Source: Lutraria lutraria
Taxonomy: Eukaryota; Mollusca; Bivalvia; Venerida; Mactridae
Assembly: GCA_964023205.1 (NCBI GenBank)
Contig: OZ026842.1
Span: 12,068,716-12,132,715 of the forward strand
Reading direction: 5' to 3'
Length of the DNA stretch: 64,000 nucleotides
How positions within the stretch are numbered: the stretch's first letter is position 1; the number at the start of each line of letters is the position of its first letter. The notes below the pieces were generated by a model, which worked only from the letters and a program-made list of their open reading frames with translations, searched no databases and was not told the DNA's origin. The position numbers and the translations under genes were made by a program. This document shows positions 1 to 13,600 of this stretch, in pieces.

Positions 1-224
1 TATATCTTAACTAATAAACGTATGTATAAAAAATCTAATAAAATGAAATTTTAAAAAAATGTTACGATATAACAAAATAAAACTTTTACCATAAATCAGA
101 TATTAATCGATTTGCTTGCAGATTCTTTTGTGTCATTGAATAGAAAATAGGAAATAAACTTGAACCAAATTTCAAAAAACAAAACAAGTTCATATAATTC
201 ACTTTCAAAGCAGTACTGTAGACA

Positions 225-345
225 TAATTCAATGATCATGTGACTATAAAATAGACAGAATTCAATGATCACATGACTAAATAGACAGAATTCAATGACC
301 ACGTGACTATAAAATAGACATAATTCAATGATCACATGACTAAAT
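225..345. repeat. Short tandem repeat, about four units of 33-38 bp
   Basis: The phrase AATTCAATGATCACATGACT followed by ATAAAATAGACA recurs about four times with alternating unit length (with or without the ATAAA segment). Confidence 0.8.
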
Positions 346-350
346 GAGGA

Positions 351-527
351 TTACGGGTAACACAGCAAATGGGGTTCACTCAATTTACCATCAACAACAA
401 AAACTTCGCCTTCGAATACATCAGGATATTCATGATCATCTTCATCATCAAATGAAACATGCTTATTAGCGCCGCATTGGAAAACTATACCCGTCTTTGG
501 ACATCCTTCTACGGAACATAATGTCAA
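351..527 (-). other. Unidentified 59-codon open stretch, possible exon or repeat fragment
   Basis: On the minus strand an open frame without an ATG reads CPKTGIVFQCGANKHVSFDD then EDDHEYPDVFEGEVFVVDGK and ends at a TAA at 351-353. It is not filamin-like and I do not recognise it. Upstream it runs into a SINE-type sequence. It could be a terminal exon, a transposon fragment or chance. Confidence 0.25.
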
Positions 528-660
528 TTTATTTATTTATCTGTTGTTGAAAGGCCCATTTGACAGCTATTGTCATTTTTAGTGCCGCCACAGGGAGGTA
601 GAGAGAGGGGGGGGGAGAGGGAGGAGTTAACAGGAGAACCAGACATTTATATCCCTACTC
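525..660 (-). mobile_element. SINE family S3, head-truncated copy
   Basis: TTTATTTATCTGTTGTTGAA then GGCCCATTTGACAGCTATTG and GCCGCCACAGGGAGGTAGAG, with a G-rich run at 610-625. Confidence 0.6.
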
Positions 661-711
661 TTATTATATTAAGTTCTTTATTTTGCTAGATGTACATGTA
701 AAGCATTGATA

Positions 712-862
712 AACACCTCGCCTTTTTCCTGAGATTTTCTAGACACAGTACTGGGCTCGATATTCTGGATTTGGACACTGAAAAAGCATCCCTGAGAAAT
801 TCGGAAGGTGGAGCCGAGATTCTAGTTGCCAATAGACCACCGATCATCCTGATAACATATCA
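712..862 (-). mobile_element. SINE family S2 copy, reverse
   Basis: AACACCTCGCCTTTTTCCTG through GACACTGAAAAAGCATCCCT and GGTGGAGCCGAGATTCTAG to GACCACCG: the inverse of the 35.4-kb copy. Confidence 0.72.
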
Positions 863-1591
863 AGGGCTCAGCGCAACACTGTCGTAACTTGTTCTTAGTT
901 CAATATGAGTTACAAGACTGTTACGCTGAACCTCGATATACTACTCAAAACTTGATCACTTGTATGTCCCTTTGTGATGTCATGAGCCATTGTAGATGCT
1001 CTGTCATTCAACTCAAACTCATAACTTATCTAGAAACAATTCGCTGATAGACGAGAACTCCATGAATATATACATAATGAATTTACTAAAAAAAACTGTA
1101 TCTTGCACACTGTACGTATCATGTATACGTCTCTTCATGAAGCCATGGAATATGTATGAGTTTGATCTACTTGTATTTCACGTATAATATTTGCCAATCT
1201 CTAAACATAATATTGTGCCATTTATCAATGTCTTGGACAACGCATTCATTACTTTGATAAGTTCTTAAGTCAAAAAAAAAATTTTACTGAACATTATTTT
1301 GTTTTGTCAATAGCTTGTAAACTAGTATAATTAGTGTTCTATCTGCTAAAATATGATTACATTACAATTCAGGTATGTGACTTAGTTTGATAACTAAAGT
1401 AAAGAGTTTTTAATCATTTAACCATCTTTCCAGAATATGTTAGAAACATGAGCTAATTATTCAAAAGAGTTCCATTCCAAATAATGATAAATATTATATA
1501 CCACAGTATCATACCATAAGACCACAAAATTAGAAAAAGTATACAGATATAGTAGAAATTGAACAAACAACAAACATATTATAATACTTAC

Positions 1592-1690
1592 CATTACCAG
1601 CTTGTCGTCCATCGATAGAGAATGTCGCGGGCTTGTCTAATTCAGCACCTTTCAAACCTTTACCTCTTAGAATAACTTTTGGATTGGCTC
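1592..1690 (-). CDS. Filamin exon 23: start of the Ig repeat after the hinge
   Basis: Encodes ANPKVILRGKGLKGAELDKP then ATFSIDGRQAGNG. This is the opening of a filamin repeat (DPSKV...G.GL.G...GKPA.FTIDT..AGNG). Acceptor ATTTTAG|GAGC, donor AATG|GTAAGT. Symmetric 1-1 phase. The transcript continues left of position 1; no further filamin exon is seen in 1-1591. Confidence 0.92.
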
Positions 1691-4600
1691 CTAAAATAGC
1701 AGTACGTATACTATGTATAATACATATTTGATGAAATATTAACATCATTTACATTGCATGTGTTAGTCTGCAAATTCATAGTAACAAAAAGATCAAAAGT
1801 ATTTTTTCACAGCAATTCCATTGAAATATGTTTCATCTAGTGATTATTCTATGGATTGCTCTTTAAATTAACTATACTCTTCATTACATTTAAAATTTTC
1901 AAACACACAGGATAGAAGTGAGCATTGGATCTATAAAATTGTTAACATAACACGCCCTGTTTTCATTTGAATTCATTTAGGTTAAGTCTCAAATATATAC
2001 TTATAATAATCAAAGTCGATTATGGTTTCACAGATATATATCTAAACATGCCAAACGCTAAAAGTAAGAAACCATGTGAATTTATAGTATGGAATCTTTA
2101 GTCGTTAGGATTATCCAATAATCTATCAAAGACCTCTCAGTATGTATGCTGAAAATGGGAGTTCGTTAAAACAACAAAACTCTATAAAAAGACATCAGTG
2201 AAATGTTTTCAGTTCTCTATTCTTTCAACCTGTGCAAGCAGTGTTTGTGGTTCTATTGTGTTCAGAACTAAAGCCAAGAAAGGATTCTAAACTTGAACAT
2301 TGTAAAGATCTTTGAAAGAGTGAAAGATGTCAAGCGACCATGCACTAGGAACATAGTTTTCTATAATAATGCAAGTGTTGTGTTTTTTCTTACTTAATCA
2401 ACAAGACATTTACTTAATACCTAGCTACATATATATTAAAGTCAGTGTACAGACATTTATCACATGTCAAAACTGTAACAGTTAAACATGAAAACAGAGA
2501 GTCATATAGAAGTAGGTAGTTGATCATCAAACAGTCGATCTTCAGCTACTGAAGCTACTGTTGGTTCGAATCCCGCCTGTGAAGCAACCTTGTCACATTA
2601 ATCCCAAAATAAAGCTCATAACCTTTAGCCATTATGACTTGTTAGTATAGACAAAATAATCATCAAGAATGATTGGTGTTAGCTAGGTTTCACAACTGTT
2701 GTAATCTAAAAATGACCATCACATGTAACAAAGCAAGGTTGTCATACTTGTTTTACCATTATTGTGTACGTAAGTGTACACTTTGAACACCAATAGATGA
2801 TCATCAGCGTCAGCAGCAGCGACGATTGTCTGATATAGTGTAAACAAATTGTTTATTTCTGGTTACCCCACAACCCTATTATTTCCCCGCGACCCAATAA
2901 TTTTTCATTTGGTCCGAGGAACGGTACAACCACTTTCTCAAATGTTGCCTTTCCTCGCGAATGCTTTTGAGAACCAACAAACAAAAATTCCATCCCTACC
3001 TGTCCTATTTTTAATGAGCATGTTACCAGAATAAAACTCGTTTTCTCCTAGGCCTAAAGGTTTACCTTTACTACTGGCTTCGCTTGGAGCTTTCTGTGGT
3101 TTAGCGTAGATATATGATGGTGACACAGGAGGAGATGAACTCTGGGGACTGGCCGGGTATACATAGATTTCCGGTGAACGAGCACGTACGTCATGGTATG
3201 TTGGTGTAACCCGGGGTAACCGAGTGATCAACACGTCTGGTTCTTTTCGCTTCTTCGGTTCCGACTTTAGGGAAGCTGTTTTGGAAGTGGGGTGAGGTAT
3301 TAATGTTAGAGATAGAGACAGTGAAACAACACACACAGTTATACAAACCATCCACACAGCTACACACAATGTCAAATAGTTTGATGCAGTTTTAACAACC
3401 GAGAACTTGTCTCGATAATTCGCGCTGTTTGTGCAAGAAAAGTAAACTGATTCGTAAAAAGAAAAACAAAAAAATCATAAAATGTAAAAAGATTCATAAA
3501 ATGTAAAAAAAATCATAAAATGTAAAAAAATTCATAAAATGTAAAAAGGATTCATAAAACGTAAAAAAACTTATGGTATTTCAGTAGTAAAACCGAACAA
3601 TAATAAAAGTAGCAGAAAAAATATGGACAATTGTTCAAATACTAGTATGCTGTTTATAAAGTTTCCAAACTCAAGTTCTAAAAAATTATCGTATATTTAG
3701 ATTATAAAAAATTGTGTATAGTAAAAAGGTAGTCAATAGAGGCATAATACTGGTTTAATTCTATGTATTTGGTTGTCTAGTAAAAAATGTTGCTTCTTTT
3801 AACATGCAACTAGTCCAGATGGACAACATTAGACAATTGCAGAGTATGGCGTATAGGTGATGCACTTGTTCTTACTAAAACATTATACTCGTATTTTACT
3901 TAATATAGTGTACAGCACAGAGAAGAATGATTGTTGTGCAGTTATCTAACATTTTTGTGACAAAAACAAACACCCGTGTGTTTAAACATGCATCCTACTA
4001 TAAAACAATATCTATACGATTGTATTACACGTATACACTGTTTGCTTATATGCAAAAATGTGTTACATAAGATAACCGTTAAATGCGAATATTTACAGGT
4101 ACTGTGGAATCATTAATTTTCGTTGGGGATTTAATTTCGTGGATTTCGTGGGTCGGCTTATCCACGAAATCAAATCCCCACGAATTTAAATGCAGAAATA
4201 AGGCATTTTTCTTTCAAAAATCAAATTCCACGAATTTATATCACCACGAAATAGCCATTTTAGTAAAAACCACGAAAATTGAGCCCAACGAAAATAAATG
4301 AAAATACAGTATTTACGAGTAATTATACAGATATGATGTAATAATTAATTAATATAATTAATATGAACCACATGTCAAATGAATAATGATTTTTATAATA
4401 GTTTTTTTTTGTATGAATTATACGGATGAATTAATACGTTAGTCACATGATCACACAAAAGAATCAACTTTAACCACGCTAAAAATGTCATAATGTTACA
4501 GTCAACTATTTTTTAAGTGATAAAGAAAGATATAAAATATGATACCCCACCTACGTGACACGTGAGAATAATGATTGCAGACTTACTTGTGCTGCCTGAA

Positions 4601-7600
4601 TAAACGCTTCCGGTTCTCTTTGGCTGGAGATAAGTTCGGGGTTTGTATACGGGACCGAGGTCGGAGCCATGTCTATGAACACGAATACGGGTCGGTGGGT
4701 GATTTATATTCTGAAAATTGAAATCCATCTTATTCACATATAGATAGAAATAAATGTTCTTAAGACAACTGTATATAGTACAGTAAAATCTGTGAACAAA
4801 GTCCACCCTTGGGAAGGACATTCTGTGACCTCTATTATGAGGTATTTTTGTTCTTAATAATCAATCAATGAAGGTTTTTAAACAAATAGCCTTCATTCAC
4901 ATGGTGGTCTTTATTCAGAGGTGGCTGCTAACAAATGTTTGACTGTATACCCGTAGAATGCATTGTCAGCCCTCAAAATATTAAAACATAAAATTATACA
5001 GTATTGATAAACATTAAAGACATGTTAGTACAGGAGTTATCTGGAAACAGACATAGTTCTTGGAGACCAATACCAAGACTAGTGTCGTCATCACTGCTAT
5101 AAACGATACAAACAATGCAAAACTATACTAAATAGATATGCACGATAATTCAAATGAGTGAAGTTTTGGCATCATCGAAAAATGATATGATCAAATATTA
5201 ATCAATAACAAAAGATGTCAAATAGTTGTAATAAGATAATCAAGAACTGACTGACAATATGCTGTAATCAAAGATTTTATATCAAACTTTTGATATACAT
5301 GTGTATATAATTTTTTGTGCGCTTTAGAATAACTTTTTATACTTTACCTGTGGAATGTTAGATTCAGATTTGCCAGGGGCCAGTATGTACACTTTATGAG
5401 GTCCATTATCCGGCGAGTGAGGTCTACCATCAGCTCTTACCCAATATCCACCGGGAGGTTCTGACTTTAAGAATGAAGATTCTCGCGTTACCGGCCGTGA
5501 CCTAATTATAAAAAAAGACTTCGGAATCAATACAGTCAAACTTGTGATTAAAGGCCACCCATTGAAAAGACAAATTGTAGTCATTATTGATAGGTGACGT
5601 TTATTCGGAGGTTATTTTGTTCTTAATAATCAGTTACGGTTTTTAAAAGAATGGCCTTTAGTCACGGGGAAACCTTTATTCGGAGGTGGCCTCTAACACA
5701 GAGAGGGAGACAGATAGGAGTGCTTTATATAGATCAAATTGTCTCCATTTATAATCATGTACTTGTTTTGTTTTATATTCTAAATGAGTCATAGATATCT
5801 GATAAGACAGGACATACTAAAGCCTACCTTAATTCCACAGGTGATTTCGCTCTAACATGAATAACTCTATCAGGTTCATCACGGTATGGTTCAGCATATC
5901 CTTGATACGGTGACCTTGGTAGAGCGAATCCATTCCAGAATACATCAATATAATGTTTCCCTAGAATATAATTATGCATGTACGTAGTAAAACAAAACCT
6001 TCCATAAAAATCCTAGTTCCGGTCAAATTATCCCTCAAATGAAAATATATTTTAAAGGACGGTTGTTTCCCAAGTACAAATGTATTAACAAGATTCATTA
6101 CAGTTCATGCCATTATCGTCTCTTTATATGAGAAAGAAGACAGTTGCTTACGGAGGATGGGAATATAGAACTTGTTCTTCCCAGGAACGAGGATAAGGTG
6201 AACTGTCCTTCTCATATGACTCAGGCTGTTGAAAAGGGGCGTAAAATTCAAACAAACAAACAAATCATACCATTATCAAATTTATAATCGATTAGAGGAC
6301 TTGCTTGTTTTTCTAATGCTCACAAGCGTTTATTCGAAAACATATTTCTAGGAAGGCATCACCAAGCCGAACACCTTTTTATACATCAGCTGTCCAAATA
6401 ACATTCTCAGATCTTAATGGCACGGTACCTTACATGACGCTTACATGTGTGATTTTAAATTTCCATGAATTTGTTTAAATTTACCTTCTTCCTTTGGTGT
6501 AAATATCAAGTCATGCATTCCATCACCTTTAGCATCAACAGCGACGGGTACCTTATCACTTGGACCATGTACTTTGGCAGTAAGTTCACCTATACAAAAG
6601 ATAATACTAATAGAAGAACTCTGTTTTCCTTATTTAAAGCCCCATGAGCTTTTTGCTATAAAAAATATATGCAAAAAACAAACATTTGCTGATATAATCC
6701 CAAGATAATTATTACCGACGAAACAAGCCATTTTTCTTCTAAAAACACTCATTTCGCTGTGAATTTTCCTTTTGTAAACTTGAAATATATAGAGCGCGTG
6801 ACGTCACTTAATGCCGTGTGCATAACTTGACTGCGGGAAAACACAGCTGTTCTATAAATAGTATTATTTTCAATGATATTGAAAAAAATACAATAGTGGT
6901 TTTGGAAACATTTTTTCTTGCTATAAAGTATGCACGAGAGGAAAACACACCAGATTCCTCTGTTATAGAACAAACAGAAACTATTAGGACCGATAAATGT
7001 ATATGCTCATGGGACTTTAAAGTGCAACGAAGTCTCAGCATGACACAATGGCCATTATACGAGACTATTCGTAGAACTCATCTATCTCTAACAATAGGTA
7101 AACAATAATAGAAATGTTATTATAACAACCTAGTGATATTCAAAATACCAAACAGTCAAGCAATACATATATTGTTCATATAAAGTATTACCTTTATCTT
7201 ACTTAAACAATAATAGACAAGTTTAAAAAGACTTTTTGGTATCAGATGACAAAAATATGTATCAATTAGATTGTAACATTACTTTAACTTTCAAAACGAT
7301 ACTCGTCTGGCATTTGTTTGCGTTTCCTCGAAATTCACATTTTTATACCATTAAAACAATTATGGTTGCACAGAAGAACAGCATAGCTATTGCCACTTGA
7401 AAAGAATTTGTCTTTTTGGGGGGATTACGGACGTCCAAAGATAGTAATTTATGGCGATCACTTGACCAGGGTTCCAGTTGGCTATATCAGACACGAAACC
7501 ATAGACCCGCTTTCCACGTGTAGCATTCAATCCTAATTTGTGAAAAGACACAGAAATCAATTAAATTGTGAATGAATGTTGGAAAATTTAATTAATTACC

Positions 7601-10600
7601 TGGTCCAGCTTTTGTAGCATCAAATGGTAAATGTTTCTCTTTTCTAACCATCAGTGGTATTCTGTCATGTCCTCCGGGGCTGACCACGATACATCTGGTG
7701 GGGTCTACAATCTTCGGGTGGTAAGGACTGCCTGAAATATTACTTAAAGATTATAACCATAATGTCGACGAGGTTGAACTAGTGAATAATTTTCAAAATG
7801 CGCCCGGGCAGAAGAACCTTATGTTTCCTATGAAAAACGGACTGTTCTTATCTTCTGTGTTTCAGGAATATCTTAAGGTATTTTATCCAGAAGACTATAA
7901 TATATTTTTGACACACCAGCTCAATGCTATTTAAAATGTTAATATCTTAGTATTGCCCAATTATCTTTATTTGTTTGATAGTTACACTAGATACTTTAAT
8001 TTATTTTTTAGTTGTTGCATTTGTTGAAAAATTAGAAAAATGTTAATTTCTTAAGATATCGCACAGTGATTTACATTTTTCTTTATGAAATTAGATTGAT
8101 GTGGGTTTGTTTTCAAATTACTACTGTGATTTTTCATTTAAATGGATCACCATTTTATCTCTAATCTTTGATAAATGGGTTATGCCCATAGACTTCAATG
8201 CAAATTTAACGGGCCATCAACTCAGAGGATTATTATTGTTGTGTATGAAGGCCTTAAATAATTATAAAGGTTCCCTAAATCTATCCACTTCAATTAGAGT
8301 TCAGACTTTTGGACATTATGTATGATACCATCAGGTGTTCATGGGTGTAATAGTTAATTGCTTTCTTTTTTACGACCATGATGATTGGACCATGTATTTA
8401 TTGTCAGGGCAACTACTTTCTTCTTGTATCACCTCTTCATTTGTATACGCATAATTTGATACTACAGATTTAGAAACAGTTGATGCAATATCTCAATGAA
8501 AGCCCTTTGATACTTTATGTTGTTACTAAATGTCCATCTAAGGCCAAGCGTTTTAACCCATTCTGGTCTATTCCCATTAAGCAGACACAACAGAAAACTG
8601 TCAAACTCACCTGTGATATCTTTACCATCTAGTTTGATATGAATTCTATGTATACCAACTTCTTCAGGAACATACATTACTGTATGAGTATTGTCAGGAT
8701 TCACTGTGACATTGCTGTTGATCGGATAATGTGGACCTAAAAAAATAAAGTAACTAGTATAGTATATAAATAACACATAGCTTTGTGGGTAACAGTAAAA
8801 ATGTCAGCCTGAGGAAAGTACTGTTACCCAAGGCCGAAGTTAATTTTGACAACATTTTTGGCGGTTGCGCCAAAACTTTGACTAATGAAAAACTAACNNN
8901 NNNNNNNNNNNNNNNNNNNNNNNNNNNNNNNNNNNNNNNNNNNNNNNNNNNNNNNNNNNNNNNNNNNNNNNNNNNNNNNNNNNNNNNNNNNNNNNNNNNN
9001 NNNNNNNNNNNNNNNNNNNNNNNNNNNNNNNNNNNNNNNNNNNNNNNNNNNNNNNNNNNNNNNNNNNNNNNNNNNNNNNNNNNNNNNNNNNNNNNNNACG
9101 ATTTACGCTATTCGCCGAGAGAGCGCGCCTCATCACCGAATAGCGTTTTCCATTAATGTAAGCGCTATTTGCTTAAGATCTATTCGGCACAACATGGCAT
9201 ACACTTTATAATCATTATTTCAATTGAATTTCGTTTGTTCCTTTACATTATTAAATGGTGTTTGCATAAAGATAAATAAACATGCTGCTTCCTACCTTTG
9301 ACAGTCTGTTATCATATATGATCCAAACTGATAAGTTCCAGGACCACGTGGTGTGAATACAATCTTATATAAATCTGGTTTGTCACTTTCAAGAATCTGA
9401 AAACAACTCATAATTATAACAAATGAATAAGAAAATAATCATCAATCGATGAATCAACTAATAAATCAATCAGTCATCAATTGATTAATCATTTGATAAT
9501 CAAATAGATAAGAAAATAAATCATTTACTGATTAATAAACAAATGAATAGATCAATCTTTAAAATGAATTATAAACAAATAAATCAATAAATTGTTAATG
9601 ATTTATAAAAAGATAAATACAATTGCTAATCTTGTTTAATATATGTTTAAACAAAAATAATTCTGAGACCGAAGAAGTTGTCTTAATATTGCTATGGACT
9701 TCAATATGAAATAAACATCGAAAATATCGAAATGATAAAATATTGTTATATATTATAAAAGTTTATATCATTGTATGATAAGAAATGTTGGATTTACCTC
9801 AGCTGAAATCTCTAGCTCCATACTGTACTTCAGCTTTCAACTGACGTCCTGGTGGAGCATTGGAAAATATCAGCTGGAACAATACATGTATAGAATAAAA
9901 TATAGAAATACTATATGTATATGGAATATACAATTAAACCAGTCTTAGTAACCGCCTCCGAATAAAGTCCATCATGATAATAAATACCATTCTTTAAAAA
10001 AAAACATTATTGATAATTTAGATCAAATGAACTCAGAATATAGGCTTCCTGTCTATAAAGGCCTTATTATCATTCCTTTCCCAAGGATGACCTTTATTAA
10101 CTAAGTTTGTCTGTTCTTGTTTAGAAGTTAAAATGAATAAAGAAATACAGTATAAACTCTATATTTAGACTATCTAATTTATTCATAGATCAGCCATAAC
10201 ATTTAGGGTGTTCTCGGTTGAAATTTAGACAAAATATAGTAAACAATGTAGCACCCTACGTTACATTGTAAATTAGTCTAACCACATAACCCGAGTTCGT
10301 AATAGCAGTTTTCTAACTATTTATTAGGTAGGGTTAAACAAAGAACCATGGCCAAAACTGACTAGCTTGCTCAGCTAGCAGTCTGTCCACATCATGTACC
10401 TACCTAATCTTATCTAAAAGCGTGTCCAATACGAGGTGTTTTGTAATTCTACAGCATAATATAACACGTGTACCTCCCCAGATGATACAATTGTACTAAA
10501 TCATTTCGATGACAGATTGTCCATGTTACTGACATGTACATGTGACCAATGCTTGCATTGAGAGACGGAAGAAAAGAATTACCATTGATTGGGTAAAAAA

Positions 10601-13600
10601 ATAAGTAAAATAAATTTTATCAGGAAGCAGTTTACATACCAATAAGATGCGGTATATTGCAGACTGTACCATCTTGCATGCTGTATACCCGAACATCGGC
10701 TGTGTCTCCAATATACATGCTCATAGGTCCTCCAGTCATATAATCAATCTGCCAGTCACCTTTGTTGAAAAAAAATCTATATAATTTTCGAATTAACAGA
10801 CATTACATAAGCATTGATGCTTTTATTACGAAAGTGCGAAATAGCTGCATTTTTAAATTTAATTTACAAGCTTCTGTTCAGTAGAATGACTACACTTGGC
10901 ATATTGGAACAAAATTCACATGAACGCATATTAAGATTCTAATGTATAAGGACAATCAAGTCATATCCATACAGACGAATCAAAGCTTAATTGGGCAGTT
11001 TATTTTTCATTAAATGAAAAGGAAACAATTAAATGTCACCCTAACAAACATAGCTTCGGAAAAAGGTGTTCAGAAGGTGTTACAAGACGGCCGGTATTAG
11101 ACTCAACTGACATTCAAGTGTATATAGATAGGAAAGCCATATGGACACGCATGCGCAGATGCTCTCGTTCAAGCATGTTGTCTCTAAACAGTGTGTTTTG
11201 AAAAGAAGCATGTTTATTTGGAAGATGAAGATCTATTTCATAATACTTACAAGATGCTGTTATTTTGTAATGATCTCGTTGTGGTTCCATAGACGTAGAA
11301 AATATGGCTTGTCTGGTGAGTTCATCTAATGGTGTATCGTGTACCAGATCATCTATATAACATTTAAAACACAACTTAAATAACAGCTTCGTAAACAATC
11401 ACAATATTTATGGAATATACCGCTCATTTTTTGTATGAGTCTTTAGAAGAAATATAAACAGACTAGAACATTATATAAATAGATTCATACAAAAAGAACA
11501 TTTATTAAACGTTCCCTGGTAAGTATATTCAACAAAATGTACCACGAATGAGTCCATTTTAATTTCAATTTAAAATAATCTGTATATTAAATAACCACGC
11601 AATGTGTCAGTGGTAAGTAATGTCAATGACTGCCAGACATGATTCAAAAGGCACCGTTGCAGGAAAGCATTGATATTTTAACATGTGTGAGCACAACAAA
11701 TGAGGTGTCAACATGTTTTATTGCATTTCCAGATTACGTTGAGATAGACGAAAATAAATAATGCTCTATAAATGGAAGGCACTAGCGCACATGCGCGATG
11801 ATTTGTATGCAGGTCAAAGGGCAAACTGAATATATCAAGCGTTTATAATACCCATACAGGTCAACTAAAATTATAAATCTACTATGTAACACCACCCTAT
11901 AGATATACCTCAGAAACCAATTCTTGATACCAAATTCATTTACAAAATTCCAATAACTTTGTTGTTTTTTTGTTATGTTGGGATTCAAACGTTTTATCCA
12001 TCACGTTTACATAACATACTATTTCTTTGGGTTTTATTGCTGTTTTTTTTTCAACAAATTGTACAGTTATGTATGGCGGCCAATTGATTTTACAAGTTTT
12101 CCTGGGCGGCATTCTAACCGGTACTAACTTACCCTTTCACAACAAATCGGCAACTTCTCCATGTGTGGAATAAAATAGACTCACTCTCATCAGATTTTAG
12201 GATATGACCCGGATTGCCGAGTTAAAAATCCTACAAATAATTCAAGTTTATTCCTACACAATTAACAGGCACCCCCAAAACTTCTCCGGATGAAACGAAT
12301 GAATGATGTCGAGATAAAAGTTTACTTAAGAAATCTCGCGAGAAAATGGTAATTACAAAAAAAAGATTAGAACACTACTTCAAGAAAAAGTAAAAACAAA
12401 AAAGGTCTAAATTTTAGATGCGTACAAAACATTACATTGCTGTCAATGTGATTGTGAAATAAAGAAGTAACTACAGAAGGAAGAAGTTCTGGAATCTATA
12501 TTATACTCGTACATTCACACAAAATCGCATTCCTTTTATGGAAATAATGAATTCCAGGAAGAATGTTTCTGTTTCAAAGATTAAGAAAAAAGTATACAAA
12601 GTAATGAACTTATAAGCATGACCATACAGAATATCCTTATGTTCACCAGGCAATGTAATGGTTGATAATATACATGATATAGTATATGTATCGAATTGTA
12701 TTATAAGCCAAGACGATCTTCAATATTGAATATTGTGTGCACATATCGCTAGACACAACAAGACAGTTAGTAAGTTTGGTTAAAGAATTGTATAAAGAAA
12801 CTGAAGAAGATGGAGTAAAACTGAAAAACAAACGAGGGTATTGAGAAAATGAAAAAAAAACTAAGAGTGTAAGGTATCAATTATCTGTGGTCTATTAAGA
12901 TGGGTGCTGACGATTTGACGACATTGTAAATTACAAACACGTTATCCAACGTGATGGTTTTGAGCTGTTTTCCCAATCACATGGTCAAACCACGTTGTGT
13001 ATCAGGTGAAATATGCAAGCTTTTTATCGGACTTTTTTATCCAAAATATCATTTTTTTATGAATTCTACATAATTTTGGGATTTACACACAACACATACT
13101 ATATTTGATTCGACAGAGGTCTTTGAATCTAACAGAAATGTGATGGGGTTTTTTTATTGTCCAAAAGTAAAACATACTATTGAAAATAATGTCTGTAGAT
13201 TTGTCAGCATCCATAATAATGTAGGAGTGTTTTTTACAAACATACCGCAATGGTATACATTTTATACACTGCCGTACATGTTTTGAGGATTATCATGTAC
13301 GTAACATGCCTAGTATATTTGTGGGTCTGCTTCTTTGAATTTATCAACAAAAACTAGATTTTTTCTAGACACTAGATAAATTCATTGAAATAGAACTCTA
13401 TAAAATATGAATATTTTATTCCATCACTCCTTTACCTGTGTATTCATTGCCAACTGTGAGTAATACCCCTGGAAGTCAAATGGTGAATTAACCGATTGTA
13501 TAATGTCATAGAATATCATAACAAAGTCACCACTATAATGTGATAAAAGAATCATATCTCAGTTCATTCATTAAACGCTGATTCAAGTGTGTTGGCTTAT

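Larger units (their letters stand above)
1..1591. other. Filamin intron (3' of exon 23) and repeats
   Basis: Holds the 225-345 tandem repeat, the unidentified open stretch at 351-527, SINE copies at 525-660 and 712-862, and otherwise AT-rich sequence. No filamin exon seen. Confidence 0.6.
3276..4586. other. Filamin intron between exons 21 and 22
   Basis: Contains the ~20-bp AT-rich tandem repeat (3468-3570) and the TACTGT MITE (4100-4311). Nothing else recognised. Confidence 0.7.

Noticed and set aside
2510..2600. Possible tRNA or SINE
   Set aside because: Only a box-B-like GGTTCGAATCC is convincing; no box A and no shared SINE body.
4083..4301. 72-codon open frame on the plus strand
   Set aside because: Lies inside the TACTGT MITE; non-coding.
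8785..9156. Open frame running across the N gap
   Set aside because: Most of it is N; the flanks are hairpin-rich non-coding sequence.
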